In this document: piece after piece, positions 26,748 through 36,128 of the stretch
Numbering within the stretch: the first letter of the stretch is position 1
How the letters are laid out: each line of letters opens with the position of its first letter
Assembly (NCBI GenBank): GCA_910591455.2
Contig: OU342818.1
Span: 16,674,821 to 16,738,820 of the forward strand
Reading direction: 5' to 3'
Source of the DNA: Pholis gunnellus
Taxonomy: Eukaryota > Chordata > Actinopteri > Perciformes > Pholidae
Length of the DNA stretch: 64,000 nt
Notes under the pieces: generated by a model
Database searches by the model: none
The model's input: only the letters and a program-made list of their open reading frames with translations
Told to the model about the DNA's origin: nothing
Position numbers and translations under genes: made by a program

Positions 26748-27324
26748 TCAAGGGAAGGTATATCTGTATGTCGTCTGCATAGCAATGAAAAGAAACATTG
26801 TGACGTTGGATGATATGACCAAGTGGGAGTATGTATATAGAAAATAAATGTGACCTAAAATTGAACCTTGCGGTACACCACAAGTAATGTGAGATGTAGA
26901 GGATGCGTAATTGCCTATGGTGACCGAGTGGGTTCTATCTAAAAGGTAAGAATAAAACCAACTACCTAGGTGCAGTGTCCTTGATGCCAACCCAGGGTTT
27001 AGGACGGTTGATTAAAATATCATGGTCTATTGTGTCAAAGGCTGCACTTAGGTCTAAAATAATTAAAATCGAGGTCTCCCCTCTGTCGGCTGCTAAAAGG
27101 AGATCATTGGATACCTGGAGGAGAGCAACGTTCTCGAAAACGTTATTAAGACACATAAATGCTAAAAGCTGGGTTGACACCACTTTCTCTAAAACTTTTG
27201 ATAGAAATGGAAGTTTAGAAATGGGTCTAAAATTGCCAAGTACAGAAGAATCGAGATTGGGTTTCTTTAAAAGAGGTTTAAAAGTAAATATGCTGATTCC
27301 TGCATTTACATACTTTAAAATCAA
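26748..27324 (-). pseudogene. Broken LINE reverse transcriptase
   Basis: Reading the minus strand, 27324-26962 encodes KPLLKKPNLDSSVL, NFRPISKLPFLSKVLEKVV, and LDLSAAFDTIDHDIL. After a frame shift, 26990-26748 encodes WFYSYLLDRTHSVTIGNY and TCGVPQGSILG. These are successive blocks of a non-LTR (L2/CR1/Rex-like) reverse transcriptase. The catalytic YADD is still encoded at 26781-26770 but in a different frame from the VPQGSILG block, so a further frameshift separates them. No endonuclease domain or 3' tail is seen. A decayed fragment. Confidence 0.85.
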
Positions 27325-27329
27325 TCTAG

Positions 27330-27680
27330 CAAATAAGTGTTTTTTTTACTGTACATAATTATGGTAGTAATGCATGTAATGGCCATGATTGACGTTTAAC
27401 AACCTGCTGGGTCAGGTACCATTAGCATAACAAACCTCAACCTACCAGCCAAGGCTAGCACAAGCTAGCTGGCATGGTTAGCAAGGTGCAGCTATAATTC
27501 ATGTATATTGGGATATTAATTGGGATGATAATCTTGGCTAGTGAAAAAAACGTGTTTATAATGTTCTTACTGGAAAAAATGAACAGCCGACTCCTTCGTG
27601 TGACAACCAGCTATGCTAACAAGCCAGGTATGATGACACAGACACCGATACCTGCTGATTAGTGTTAACATATTACTAAG

Positions 27681-27716
<36 letters not shown>

Positions 27717-28378
27717 ATAATAGCAAGCCATAATATTTGTACATATTATTTGGAGGAAGAAAGGCATGACTCAATGCTGCCACATCCTTAATTATGCATA
27801 ACCATAAACACTTAAGCCATATATACATAATGTATACATCATTTGAACGGATGAGTTAGCAAATACACTTAAAAGAGTTATTTTCTGTTGATGGGATGAA
27901 CAATGTTGGACATAATTGACCAGCTTGGTTTGGACACTGCAATGAGAACAGATCCTAGATCAGTATTGTGTGATAGAACTCATTGCCACCAGCCCTGGAT
28001 ATATTACCAGAGCTACTGGAAGCAGAAACACATGTTGAAATGCAGCTGCCCGAAAGCTGCTTCATGTCATCATGTCACCTCTCTCCTTCTTCATTTGCTC
28101 TCTGAGGCTCTGATGGCCAGTCCTCCATAAAAAAGCTGCTTTTCAAAAAAGACCAGAGCTTAACATCGAGTGTGTTCATGTTTTATTTTTCTACATTGTT
28201 GTAAATCACTTGTAAAAATGGAGACCAGCTAAGTAAAAGCACTCAAACACTATGGCCACTGTACACTTGTACAGCTACAGTATTGAAACATCTAACCAAC
28301 AAAGATGTAATATCTGAGGCTCAGATGTAATATGGAACTAAAAGGACGCTTACAAGTTTTTATTAGCTGCGCTAGTGA
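27330..28378. other. Intergenic spacer with a (TA)n run
   Basis: A TA tract lies at about 27686-27711. The frame at 27903-28130 has no recognised domain. Confidence 0.45.
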
Positions 28379-28379
28379 C

Positions 28380-28640
28380 ATGCTTCGTGAATTGCAATGT
28401 CTGACTTTGGCCCAGCTTGAGATTTCTCCAAAACAAATGGATGGATTGCATGAAATTTGATACAGACATTCATGGTCCACAGATGATTAACTTTGGGGAT
28501 CTTTTGATTTTTCCTTTAGTGCCACTACTGTATGAGGTTGACATTTGTGGTTTTCAGAGCAGTGTCTCTACAACTATTGGATGGATTACCATGAAATCAG
28601 CTTCAGGCATACATAGTCAGGATGAAGATGATGAATGTAC
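28380..28640 (+). repeat. Dispersed teleost repeat with two internal ATTGGATGGATT-type units
   Basis: AATGGATGGATTGCATGAAA (28436) and TTGGATGGATTACCATGAAA (28577) head two related units about 140 bp apart, with CAGACATTCATGGTCC and ATGAGGTTGACATTTGTGG in between. These phrases are familiar from an abundant fish repeat; I cannot name the family. Confidence 0.55.
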
Positions 28641-28695
28641 TGTCTACAATTAAAGAGTAAGAGGCAGGTACCACAGCGTCAGGGTCTATTCCACA

Positions 28696-28765
28696 AAGAT
28701 AGATAGATAGATACTTACTTTATTTATCACACAAGGGACATTTTTACTCCTTGAGTAAAAAATAT
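28696..28765 (-). mobile_element. Truncated Rex/RTE-type retroelement tail
   Basis: (GATA)3-4 followed by CTTTATTTATCACACAAGG is the reverse complement of the 3' tail of fish Rex3/RTE-like elements (...GATAAATAAAG...TATCTATC). Only the tail remains. Confidence 0.4.
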
Positions 28766-29031
28766 AAGAAAATATAAAATTTAAAAATTCACAATATATA
28801 CAATAAAATAGAATAATATTTAATTAACTAACTAAACAATAGTGCAAATATTTAACCAACAGCATCAAGCATCAAAAGCATCAAGCAGTCTTTAATGAAT
28901 ATTAGCCAGGTGCAGTTTGTTTTGATATGTTTTTATTGTCTGGCTTTACAAATTGAGAACGTTCATAATAACCAGCCTGTCCTCTCTCCCAAGTCGTCAA
29001 ATACGGCAGCTTGATCAGTGGCGACAAAGAC

Positions 29032-29262
29032 CTCTCTGGTCCCAGTTTAACTAGTCTACTCAGGCTCTCTGGTCCCAGTTTAACTAGTCCACTCAGGCTC
29101 TCTGGTCCCAGTTTAACTAGTCCAGTCAGCCTCTCTGGTCCCAGTTTAACTAGTCCAGTCAGCCTCTCTGGTCCCAGTTTAACTAGTCCACTCAGGCTCT
29201 CTGGTCCCAGTTTAACTAGTCCACTCAGGCTCTCTGGTCCCAGTTTAACTAGTCCACTCGGC
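29032..29262. repeat. 33-bp minisatellite, 7 copies
   Basis: The unit runs from CTCTCTGGTCCCAG through TTTAACTAGTC to CACTCAGG, in seven contiguous near-identical copies with few substitutions. As 33 is divisible by three, one + frame stays open as an 11-residue LSGPSLTSPLR repeat (29011-29268). There are no spacers between units, so it is not CRISPR-like. Confidence 0.95.
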
Positions 29263-29269
29263 CTATAAA

Positions 29270-32250
29270 TTCAGAACGTTTGAACTGAATGAAGGTCTAC
29301 TGTCACATCAGGGACTAACAGTCTCAAACAGCAGAGAGTCCTCACACATCTCACTGAAGGCCGAAGCTCCTCAGTGAATGCAGTCCCAGCTTATCCACCG
29401 TGTTAGCATTTAGCATGTTTCCCAGCTTTACTCTACCGAACATCGTGGCTGTGTCACAGGAGTGGTGCATTAAATCAGACATTATTCAAGACGGCTAATT
29501 TATTATTAGCTATGCTGAGATAAAATAAAATAATGCTAGTTATAACCAGTCCTTATTAGTGATCCTTAATTTGCAGTTGCAGTAAAGACAGTAAACGTAA
29601 TTTGTTACTTTCACCCCTGGAAAATGTATGTTGGATGGGGAATTTTGGTGATGGGGGATGGATGTAAATACTAAATGCCCTTTTCAAACACTGGCATGAC
29701 CAATCCTATGTGGACGTGTAAAAGACATTTTAAAGACAGGGCTGAGGTTTAAATTCTAATGTTTTCAATCCATCCCGGTAGCGTCTGTGCCGGCTTGTTT
29801 TGATAGAATAATTCTAGGTTCCATTATGTCCCTGCCACAGCCTGTAGAGCTGATTTGAATGTCTTATAATTCCAAAGTGTGTTTAGTAGCACCTCCGTGA
29901 AAAGAGGGGGGTCAGAGAGCATGTTTCAGACCTTCTAATGTGTAAATGTGTTTCTGATTTCTGACATGACACACGGTCAGACAGCAGTGTGCACGCTTGT
30001 GTGTGTGTGTTTCCTCGATCCTGCCACATCGCTGCCTGCCTGTAATCAGTAATTACCAGGATTGGCTGATGGATTCTGGTTATAATGAATGATTGATGAC
30101 CCCTGAAAGAAAGCGGCCGGGGCATTTCTGTCCTCTGACAACATGACGTTAGCACTGAATTGAAACCATTTAAGTAGAAAATGACTGGACACAGGCATGG
30201 CTCAATAGCAGGTACCACACTGCCATTTGCACTGACACATTTGCATTTGCCCCCCCCCCCCCCCCCCCCCCTACTCTTTGAATAGTCCGTGTATTCAACT
30301 GAAATCTCTTGGAGCTGTTCTTAGGAAAATCAACCCAAATGCTAGACAGACTTGAATGCTTCTAAAGTGCCTTTCAAGTGCAAGTTTAAACCCTTGAAAT
30401 CCATATTATGTGGCAGCATTTATGGGAACACTTTGTTTCTATAGTGTGAAGCTTTTCACACCCTACTTCCTGTTTTTGTAGCCAGTTATTTCTAATTGCA
30501 CTGACGACATTTTGCTCGCAACTGAGACAGATGATGAGAGAGTTTAAAAGCGGAGACCGCTGTTCGTTTGCCGTTTCTTGCTTTTGTTTGTTTTTTTAAC
30601 CATGACCACGGTTGACTGTAACCTTGACGACAAGGGTTCCCTTGACTTAATCAAGATCTTTCACCAAACCTATAGATAGGTGTCGGGCCCCATCCTAACC
30701 AAACCTGAACACATCATAAAATGAACTTATTTATTTGTTACAGTCACATATGTGTCGTTCTGGACGGCCACGTTCTCACTCCCAACGCGTCGCGGGAGTC
30801 TCATTGAAGAGGCATGAAAGGCATTAAAAGCGCCGCTCTTCACTGCCACTTGTTTCCCAGCGAGCGGAGGCCTTTCTGTGCGAGGGTTATTGCGTTTACA
30901 ACTCACTTGAACCTCATGTGTGAAGTACACGGCTGCTGGACAATAACTACATCTTGTGATTCACGCCCTTTGATGTGTGGAGGCAGACATTAAACGTGTG
31001 GTTGGGGTTACAGGCACTTTGTGGTTGGAGAACCAGACGCTTTTCATGGGGCAGCGGAGGAGGATTCGTCTCCTTGAACTGTAGCGAACGGCTCTGAGGA
31101 ACACATGGGTTTCATCGCAGATATTGAACGCAGCCACGGACCGATCCAGCAAAGAGGACCTGACACGAACAATACATATGGATATGTATGTTTTTTATTT
31201 GGAAGTATGAAACAGAACAAATACAACACATAAAATGAACAGTAAAATATAGCAAACTCTTAGTGTACACATTCTCCTCAACAATATAAATAAACAACGT
31301 AAAATAATACCTTATAGGAGGCCTTTGTTGAGTATTGCTGTATTGATGAGGGCCAGTTTTAGTTTTAAACCATGAGGACATTTTAGGGGTTTGGCAATGC
31401 ATTATGTCAATGAGGGTTCTCATAAGTACTGCTTCATGTGTGTGGGTTTATGGGTGAAATTGAAAGAGGTCTATTAATAGAGTCCTATGTGTCTCCTTTC
31501 AAATACACAGGAAGTAAATACACACACACACACACACACACAGGCCTGTCTGGCACCACACCAGCCTGCATGTGTATCTGTCTAAGTGTCTATCACTCAC
31601 ATTCACACACATTCACACACTGTACTAAACACAAACAGGCCCTCAAATACACACTTACATTCTTCACATCGAGTCCAGTTATGTGTACTTTGACCTCCAA
31701 TCCCATCAGAAACATCTACTTCATTTATTTAGCTTCAGTTCCAGCTTTTAACTTCCCTTTGATTCTAAGAAACAGTCCAAATTAACAGCAACAGTGACAG
31801 TAACAGTACAAAGTAATAGTGATGTTAATAGTAATAGTGATAGTGAAGTGATAATGACTTAAAATCATCATAAGAATAAGAATATGAAAAGCTAACACAT
31901 ATACAAACCACATTAGCTCACAGTGGAACACCATGGACCACTGGCAGAAAAAGGTGTTTAAAGGTGTTTTACCTTAAAGGGTTCGGGGGAATCAGAGAAT
32001 GTCAAAGTCTTTCCTGAGTGGCAGCCTCCAGCTTGAGTTGACCAATGATGTAAAATGATGCACACAATAGAAACTTTCCCACCTCGACCATACATCCTAC
32101 ATCCTACATCCTATCCTACATCCTACGTCCTTAACCGTCTCAGCATGCTTCCAATGAACTTCTTGATGGACCGTCATAATTAGCGGGTGCTGTGCTTGAC
32201 AATTTTTGTCAAATTTTGCAACACTAAAATAAATTCAATACTTTCTAATT
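29270..32250. other. Intergenic spacer, no gene recognised
   Basis: Contains a 22-base poly-C run (30250-30271), a (CA)n run (about 31520-31541) and overlapping short frames without domains. A GACAT/ATCCTAC short tandem lies at about 32090-32130. Confidence 0.5.
30250..30271. repeat. Poly-C run (22)
   Basis: Pure C homopolymer; the length is prone to sequencing or assembly error. Confidence 0.95.
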
Positions 32251-32251
32251 A

Positions 32252-32259
32252 TCTGTCTC

Positions 32260-32294
<35 letters not shown>

Positions 32295-32319
32295 GTCTGT
32301 CTCTCTCTCTGTCTGTCTC

Positions 32320-32350
<31 letters not shown>

Positions 32351-32435
32351 GTCTGTCTCCCTGTCTCTCTCTCTGTCTGTTTCTCTCTCTGTTTGTATCT
32401 CTGTCTCTCTCTCTGTCTGTCTCTGTCTGTCTGTC

Positions 32436-32468
<33 letters not shown>

Positions 32469-32493
32469 GTCTGTCTCTCTCTCTGTCTGTCTC

Positions 32494-32524
<31 letters not shown>

Positions 32525-32609
32525 GTCTGTCTCCCTGTCTCTCTCTCTGTCTGTTTCTCTCTCTGTTTGTATCTCTGTCTCTCTCTCTGTCTGTCTCTGT
32601 CTGTCTGTC

Positions 32610-32664
<55 letters not shown>
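32252..32664. repeat. CT/CTGT microsatellite with a 174-bp higher-order duplication
   Basis: About 413 bp of CTCT/GTCT units. Marker interruptions TCCC (32358 and 32532) and GTTTGTATCT (32391 and 32565) recur exactly 174 bp apart, showing a segmental tandem duplication inside the simple repeat. Leu/Ser/Val/Cys frames here are artefacts of the repeat. Confidence 0.93.
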
Positions 32665-32669
32665 GATGT

Positions 32670-35370
32670 TGTGATTATATCAATTATTCAGATGCTCCTT
32701 TCTCCTGCAGTCCAATGTAAAAGGACATCAGAGTGAAAAGCATGTATTTATCCCCTTTTGGACGGATGCATTACCGAGTCTTCGTGTTTTATTTGCCGTG
32801 TTTAACCAGGTTTTACAGATCAGGGCTCTGATATATAAAGATGCATCCCCTATTGTGGCTCTGCGAGTCTTCAGCCTCCATCAGCAGCCTGATTGACGCT
32901 TCTATTCACCTATAAGTGCCGCCTTCACTGCGCTTTTCCCCACAGCTTTTATTTTACAAATGGAGGTTTTTGCTTTTTTAGCAATCCCTTTTGACTCGCT
33001 CCTTTCACTGCCACTTGGAGGTAGAAATATAGAAATAAATGTGGAAATAATAACAGCATATGGCCTCTCTCCCACTCTCCACGGCTGGAATCACAGTGTG
33101 ACTGTATTACAGAAGAGGAACATGTTTCCATATCAAAGGGCAGCAACAAGCAGGGCTTCTGTCAGATTGTCATGCATGCAGGAGAACTCATCCATGTGTC
33201 CTTTTACACGCAAAATAAAATCATTTTTAACCATCTAATTGATTTGAGCTGGAATGCAGAAAGAACATTTCAAGTTGAAATCTAATAATCCTGTTTTGCT
33301 TTCATATTACTAGAAAGGTGTGTGGAATAAGCTGAGGGCTGCAGCTGCTGACACTGAACATCGAGCATCTTTCTGACCCTCACACCCTAAAACCTGAGCC
33401 TGAAAATCTAAAATGGTGGATTTATAAATATTTCAATTTCTACAATAAACATCTGATGACATGTTTGTCATGAATCAATACAATATTGCATTTTGAATTG
33501 GGAGCAACATTTCAGGAAGCTGAACCACAAGCTTTAACGCAGGTTTTATTTCTGCAGGAATTTCTAAATTGTCATTTTCCATTTGCTGCCGTGTGACAGC
33601 GTCGTGCAGTTGGGACAAACTCACAAAACACTCACAGGTGATAATGGACAACAGCTGGTCCACTTTATGGTCTGAAGGGGCAACAGGAACCTGGTGGAGT
33701 GGTTCAGGTCTGTGAGGGGGACTGGATCCACCAATCAGGTTCTTTTTAAGAGGCACTTCTATAGGTTTCACCACTCTGGAGCCAACACACACGGTAAGCA
33801 CACATTCATGATCCTAATAGAATTAAGACATTTCTTAATGATCCCAATGTGCTGGATTGGTGGACGTGACACGTATACAGCCACATACATATCATCTGTA
33901 AAGACATGCAGTGCAGGAAATGTGATATCTCTGTTTTTCCGTCTGACGTTCCACAGAAAGAATGAATTTTAAAAAAGAGATATTGAATTATTACATAAAG
34001 CAACAAAGGATCATATGTATGTTATAATATAACCGTGCTAATGCGTATGCTTGTTTTCTATCATATAAAAGGCATCAGGCGGTGGAGACGAATTTCTTGA
34101 CTGATTTAATATCTGAAGTCCCAAATTAAAAAAAAAATATGAGTCCATGATAAAAACTTTTTCTCTCAGACAATATTCTGCATAATTTGGTTTCAGCAGT
34201 GTGTGTGTAGGCTGACGTGTATTATCATCCACATTTTTAATGTAAAAGAATGAACATTATTCATATTTGCGTGCGGGAGGAAACAAGTCCGCGGAACTCA
34301 TCAGTGTCTTTACCGCATTATTGGAGGAGAATGAAGCACCAAACTGACCTCTAATCAGCTCCCATATCTCACCGGCACAGTTTCAAATCACAAATAACTT
34401 ATCTGTCGGCCCGACATGAGCATGCGTTAAGACCACATTGAGCGTTAAATGCAATCAGCGAGTCCCATTAAGGGTCTGAACCGGGAATCCACGTTCCTCC
34501 ACAGCACCCCCCCCCCCCCCCCCCCCCCCCCCCAACACACAGACAAACACCAGCACTCAGCGCATATGTTGATTAGCGGTGTAAATATGCAATAAGTACT
34601 CTGTTTCCCAGGCTGAATGGAGGCGATAATGGGCCGTTATCTTATCCCAGTCGGGGGGGAAATGTTCGGCGTTTGTCGCCCCGCAGAGAGGGAGCCGCTG
34701 CCTGGGGAAGGAAAACGCGCTGATCTGCTCCCCGCGGAGAAGCGAGCGGAGGGCGGATAATGAGATGAGTCCCAGATATAATGCTCAGCGGCTTCTGTCT
34801 GACATGGAAATATGGTTATTATTCATTTACTCATATAGGGAAAGGGAAACAAAACAAATAGAAAGCCTTGATTACAGTTTTACCGCGCCGTACGCACGCG
34901 TGTATCTACAGGTTGGGAGGTTATTTTATTAATTTAGGAATCTTGTGTGCCTTGGGAGTGTTTATACGAATACTACATTAATAATAATTCATCATTTCAT
35001 AATAATGATGACAATAAGGCTTGACTCCACACATAAATCACCTCATAGCACGTATCAACAAATGAATGAATCAGAATAAAATAAGCAAAACATGCATCGA
35101 GTTTTTGTGAAGGTTTGAAATTGGTAAATTATTATTAATATTACCTTGAAATAACTTGACAATTTCAAAGTTGCCTGCGTGCTGTGGTTTGCCGTAGCTT
35201 GATATCATTCTCAGCAGTTACATCTTATTTATTTACTATTTCTTATCAAAGATTTAAAAAACATTCTGTAACCCTTTTGGTCCAGTTTAATTTTCAATAT
35301 TATGAACTGATAAATAAAGGTTTAAAAGGTGTCGGTTTTGGGGTTGACTGACTTCATGAATGAACCCCCT
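32670..35370. other. Upstream flank of gsc
   Basis: Short frames at 32960-33238, 33475-33801 (-) and 33694-33972 show no domain. A 27-base poly-C run lies at 34507-34533. The GC-richer, non-repetitive stretch 34560-34820 (with TTATCTTATCCC and AATATGCAATAAG words) is a possible distal gsc regulatory segment. Confidence 0.4.
34507..34533. repeat. Poly-C run (27)
   Basis: The longest C homopolymer in the window, about 1.1 kb upstream of the gsc TATA box. Confidence 0.95.
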
Positions 35371-35374
35371 TCCT

Positions 35375-35522
35375 GTAAACACTAATGTAAATGTGTTCCA
35401 CAGATTGTGATGCCTTCGCTGACAAGGAAATAATCGGATTACTCTGTGACCCAGCAACGGAGTTTTTCCAAAAGTCTGCAAACAGTGCGGATTATCTTAA
35501 TTGAATTAATTCTCAATACACA
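35375..35522 (+). promoter_or_regulatory. gsc: Clustered Fox / paired-homeodomain / FoxH1-type sites upstream of gsc
   Basis: In order: GTAAACA (35375-35381, Fox type), TAATCGGATTA (35431-35441, TAATYNRATTA palindrome with a K50-type GGATTA half), GGATTA (35489-35494), TAATTGAATTA (35498-35508, second palindrome), and AATACACA (35515-35522, FoxH1 type) with an overlapping CAGA (35521-35524). Known biology: vertebrate gsc promoters respond to Activin/Nodal through Mix-type paired homeodomain proteins and FoxH1/Smad complexes, and Gsc can repress through K50 sites. The order and position suggest the same module here; function is inferred. Confidence 0.65.
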
Positions 35523-35582
35523 GATGTGCGGCCGTTCACGCCGCGAGTTGCAGCAGCTGACCCCAGAGCAGCCGCTCCGTCG

Positions 35583-35590
35583 TGACGTCA
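35583..35590 (+). promoter_or_regulatory. gsc: Consensus CRE/ATF site next to the gsc TATA box
   Basis: The perfect palindrome TGACGTCA sits six bases upstream of the TATA box, a classic position for a CREB/ATF-family site. Occupancy is inferred from motif and position only. Confidence 0.6.
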
Positions 35591-35596
35591 GCGGCG

Positions 35597-35604
35597 TATA
35601 AAAG
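35597..35604 (+). promoter_or_regulatory. gsc: gsc TATA box
   Basis: TATAAAAG lies 216 bp upstream of the gsc ATG. Transcription would start about 25-32 bp downstream, near 35625-35635, giving a 5' UTR of roughly 180-190 nt. The start site is inferred, not observed. Confidence 0.8.
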
Positions 35605-35687
35605 CAGCCCTGCTCTCAACAGGTCCATTTCAAACCAGAAGTCCACATCCTCGTGACGAAGCTCGCGCAGGGAAGAAAAGAGTCACC

Positions 35688-35702
35688 ATGACGCAGTTTT
35701 AG
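35688..35702 (+). promoter_or_regulatory. Short uORF in the predicted gsc 5' UTR
   Basis: ATG ACG CAG TTT TAG (MTQF-stop) has CACC before the ATG, so A is at -3. It lies 91 nt downstream of the TATA box and ends 110 nt before the gsc start. If transcribed it would be scanned first and could dampen gsc translation. Confidence 0.45.
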
Positions 35703-35812
35703 GAGAACTTTCCTCACGGAGTTCTTCCAGTCCGGGACGTTTTCTTTCACTGAGCAACTTTCACTTCCCCCCGAGTTTTTCCCAGTTTCCGAGCCCGCCG
35801 CGCACCGGTGTG

Positions 35813-36128
35813 ATGCCCGCCGGGATGTTCAGCATAGACAGCATCCTGTCCGGCCGGCCGAGCTGCAAGGAGCCGCTGCTGCTGCACCGGAGCGGCCCGG
35901 TGGTGCTGTCCGCCGGCCTCACGGACTCTATCTACACCGACTACAACGGACTGTACTCGGCCACATGCGGTACTTCTCCCCCCGGCGTTCAGTCCGTGAA
36001 CGGGACCAGGATAGGATATAACGGCTACTACTACGGACAGCTGCACGTCCAGGGCGCCGGAGGAGCGCCGCCGTGCTGCGGCTCAGTGCCCGGCCTCAGC
36101 CCGCAGCAGTGCCCGTGCATCCCGGCAG
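35813..36128 (+). CDS. gsc: gsc coding exon 1
   Basis: Encodes residues 1-105 plus the first base of codon 106. It includes the eh1/GEH motif (residues 6-14) and a Tyr/Gly-rich middle region. The exon ends ...CCGGCAG with donor GTAGGA at 36129, phase 1. It is distinctly more GC-rich than the flanking DNA. Confidence 0.95.

Noticed and set aside
29032..29262. CRISPR-like array
   Set aside because: The 33-bp units are contiguous with no unique spacers, in a eukaryotic genome; it is a minisatellite.
32187..32666. 159-codon Leu/Ser/Val/Cys-rich ORF
   Set aside because: It is a translated CT/CTGT microsatellite.
35747..36046. Minus-strand ORF of 99 codons over gsc exon 1
   Set aside because: Antisense shadow of GC-rich coding sequence, with Ala/Gly/Arg/Val bias and no motif. 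The antisense ORFs at 36930-37211 and 37028-37306 are the same kind of shadow over exon 2.
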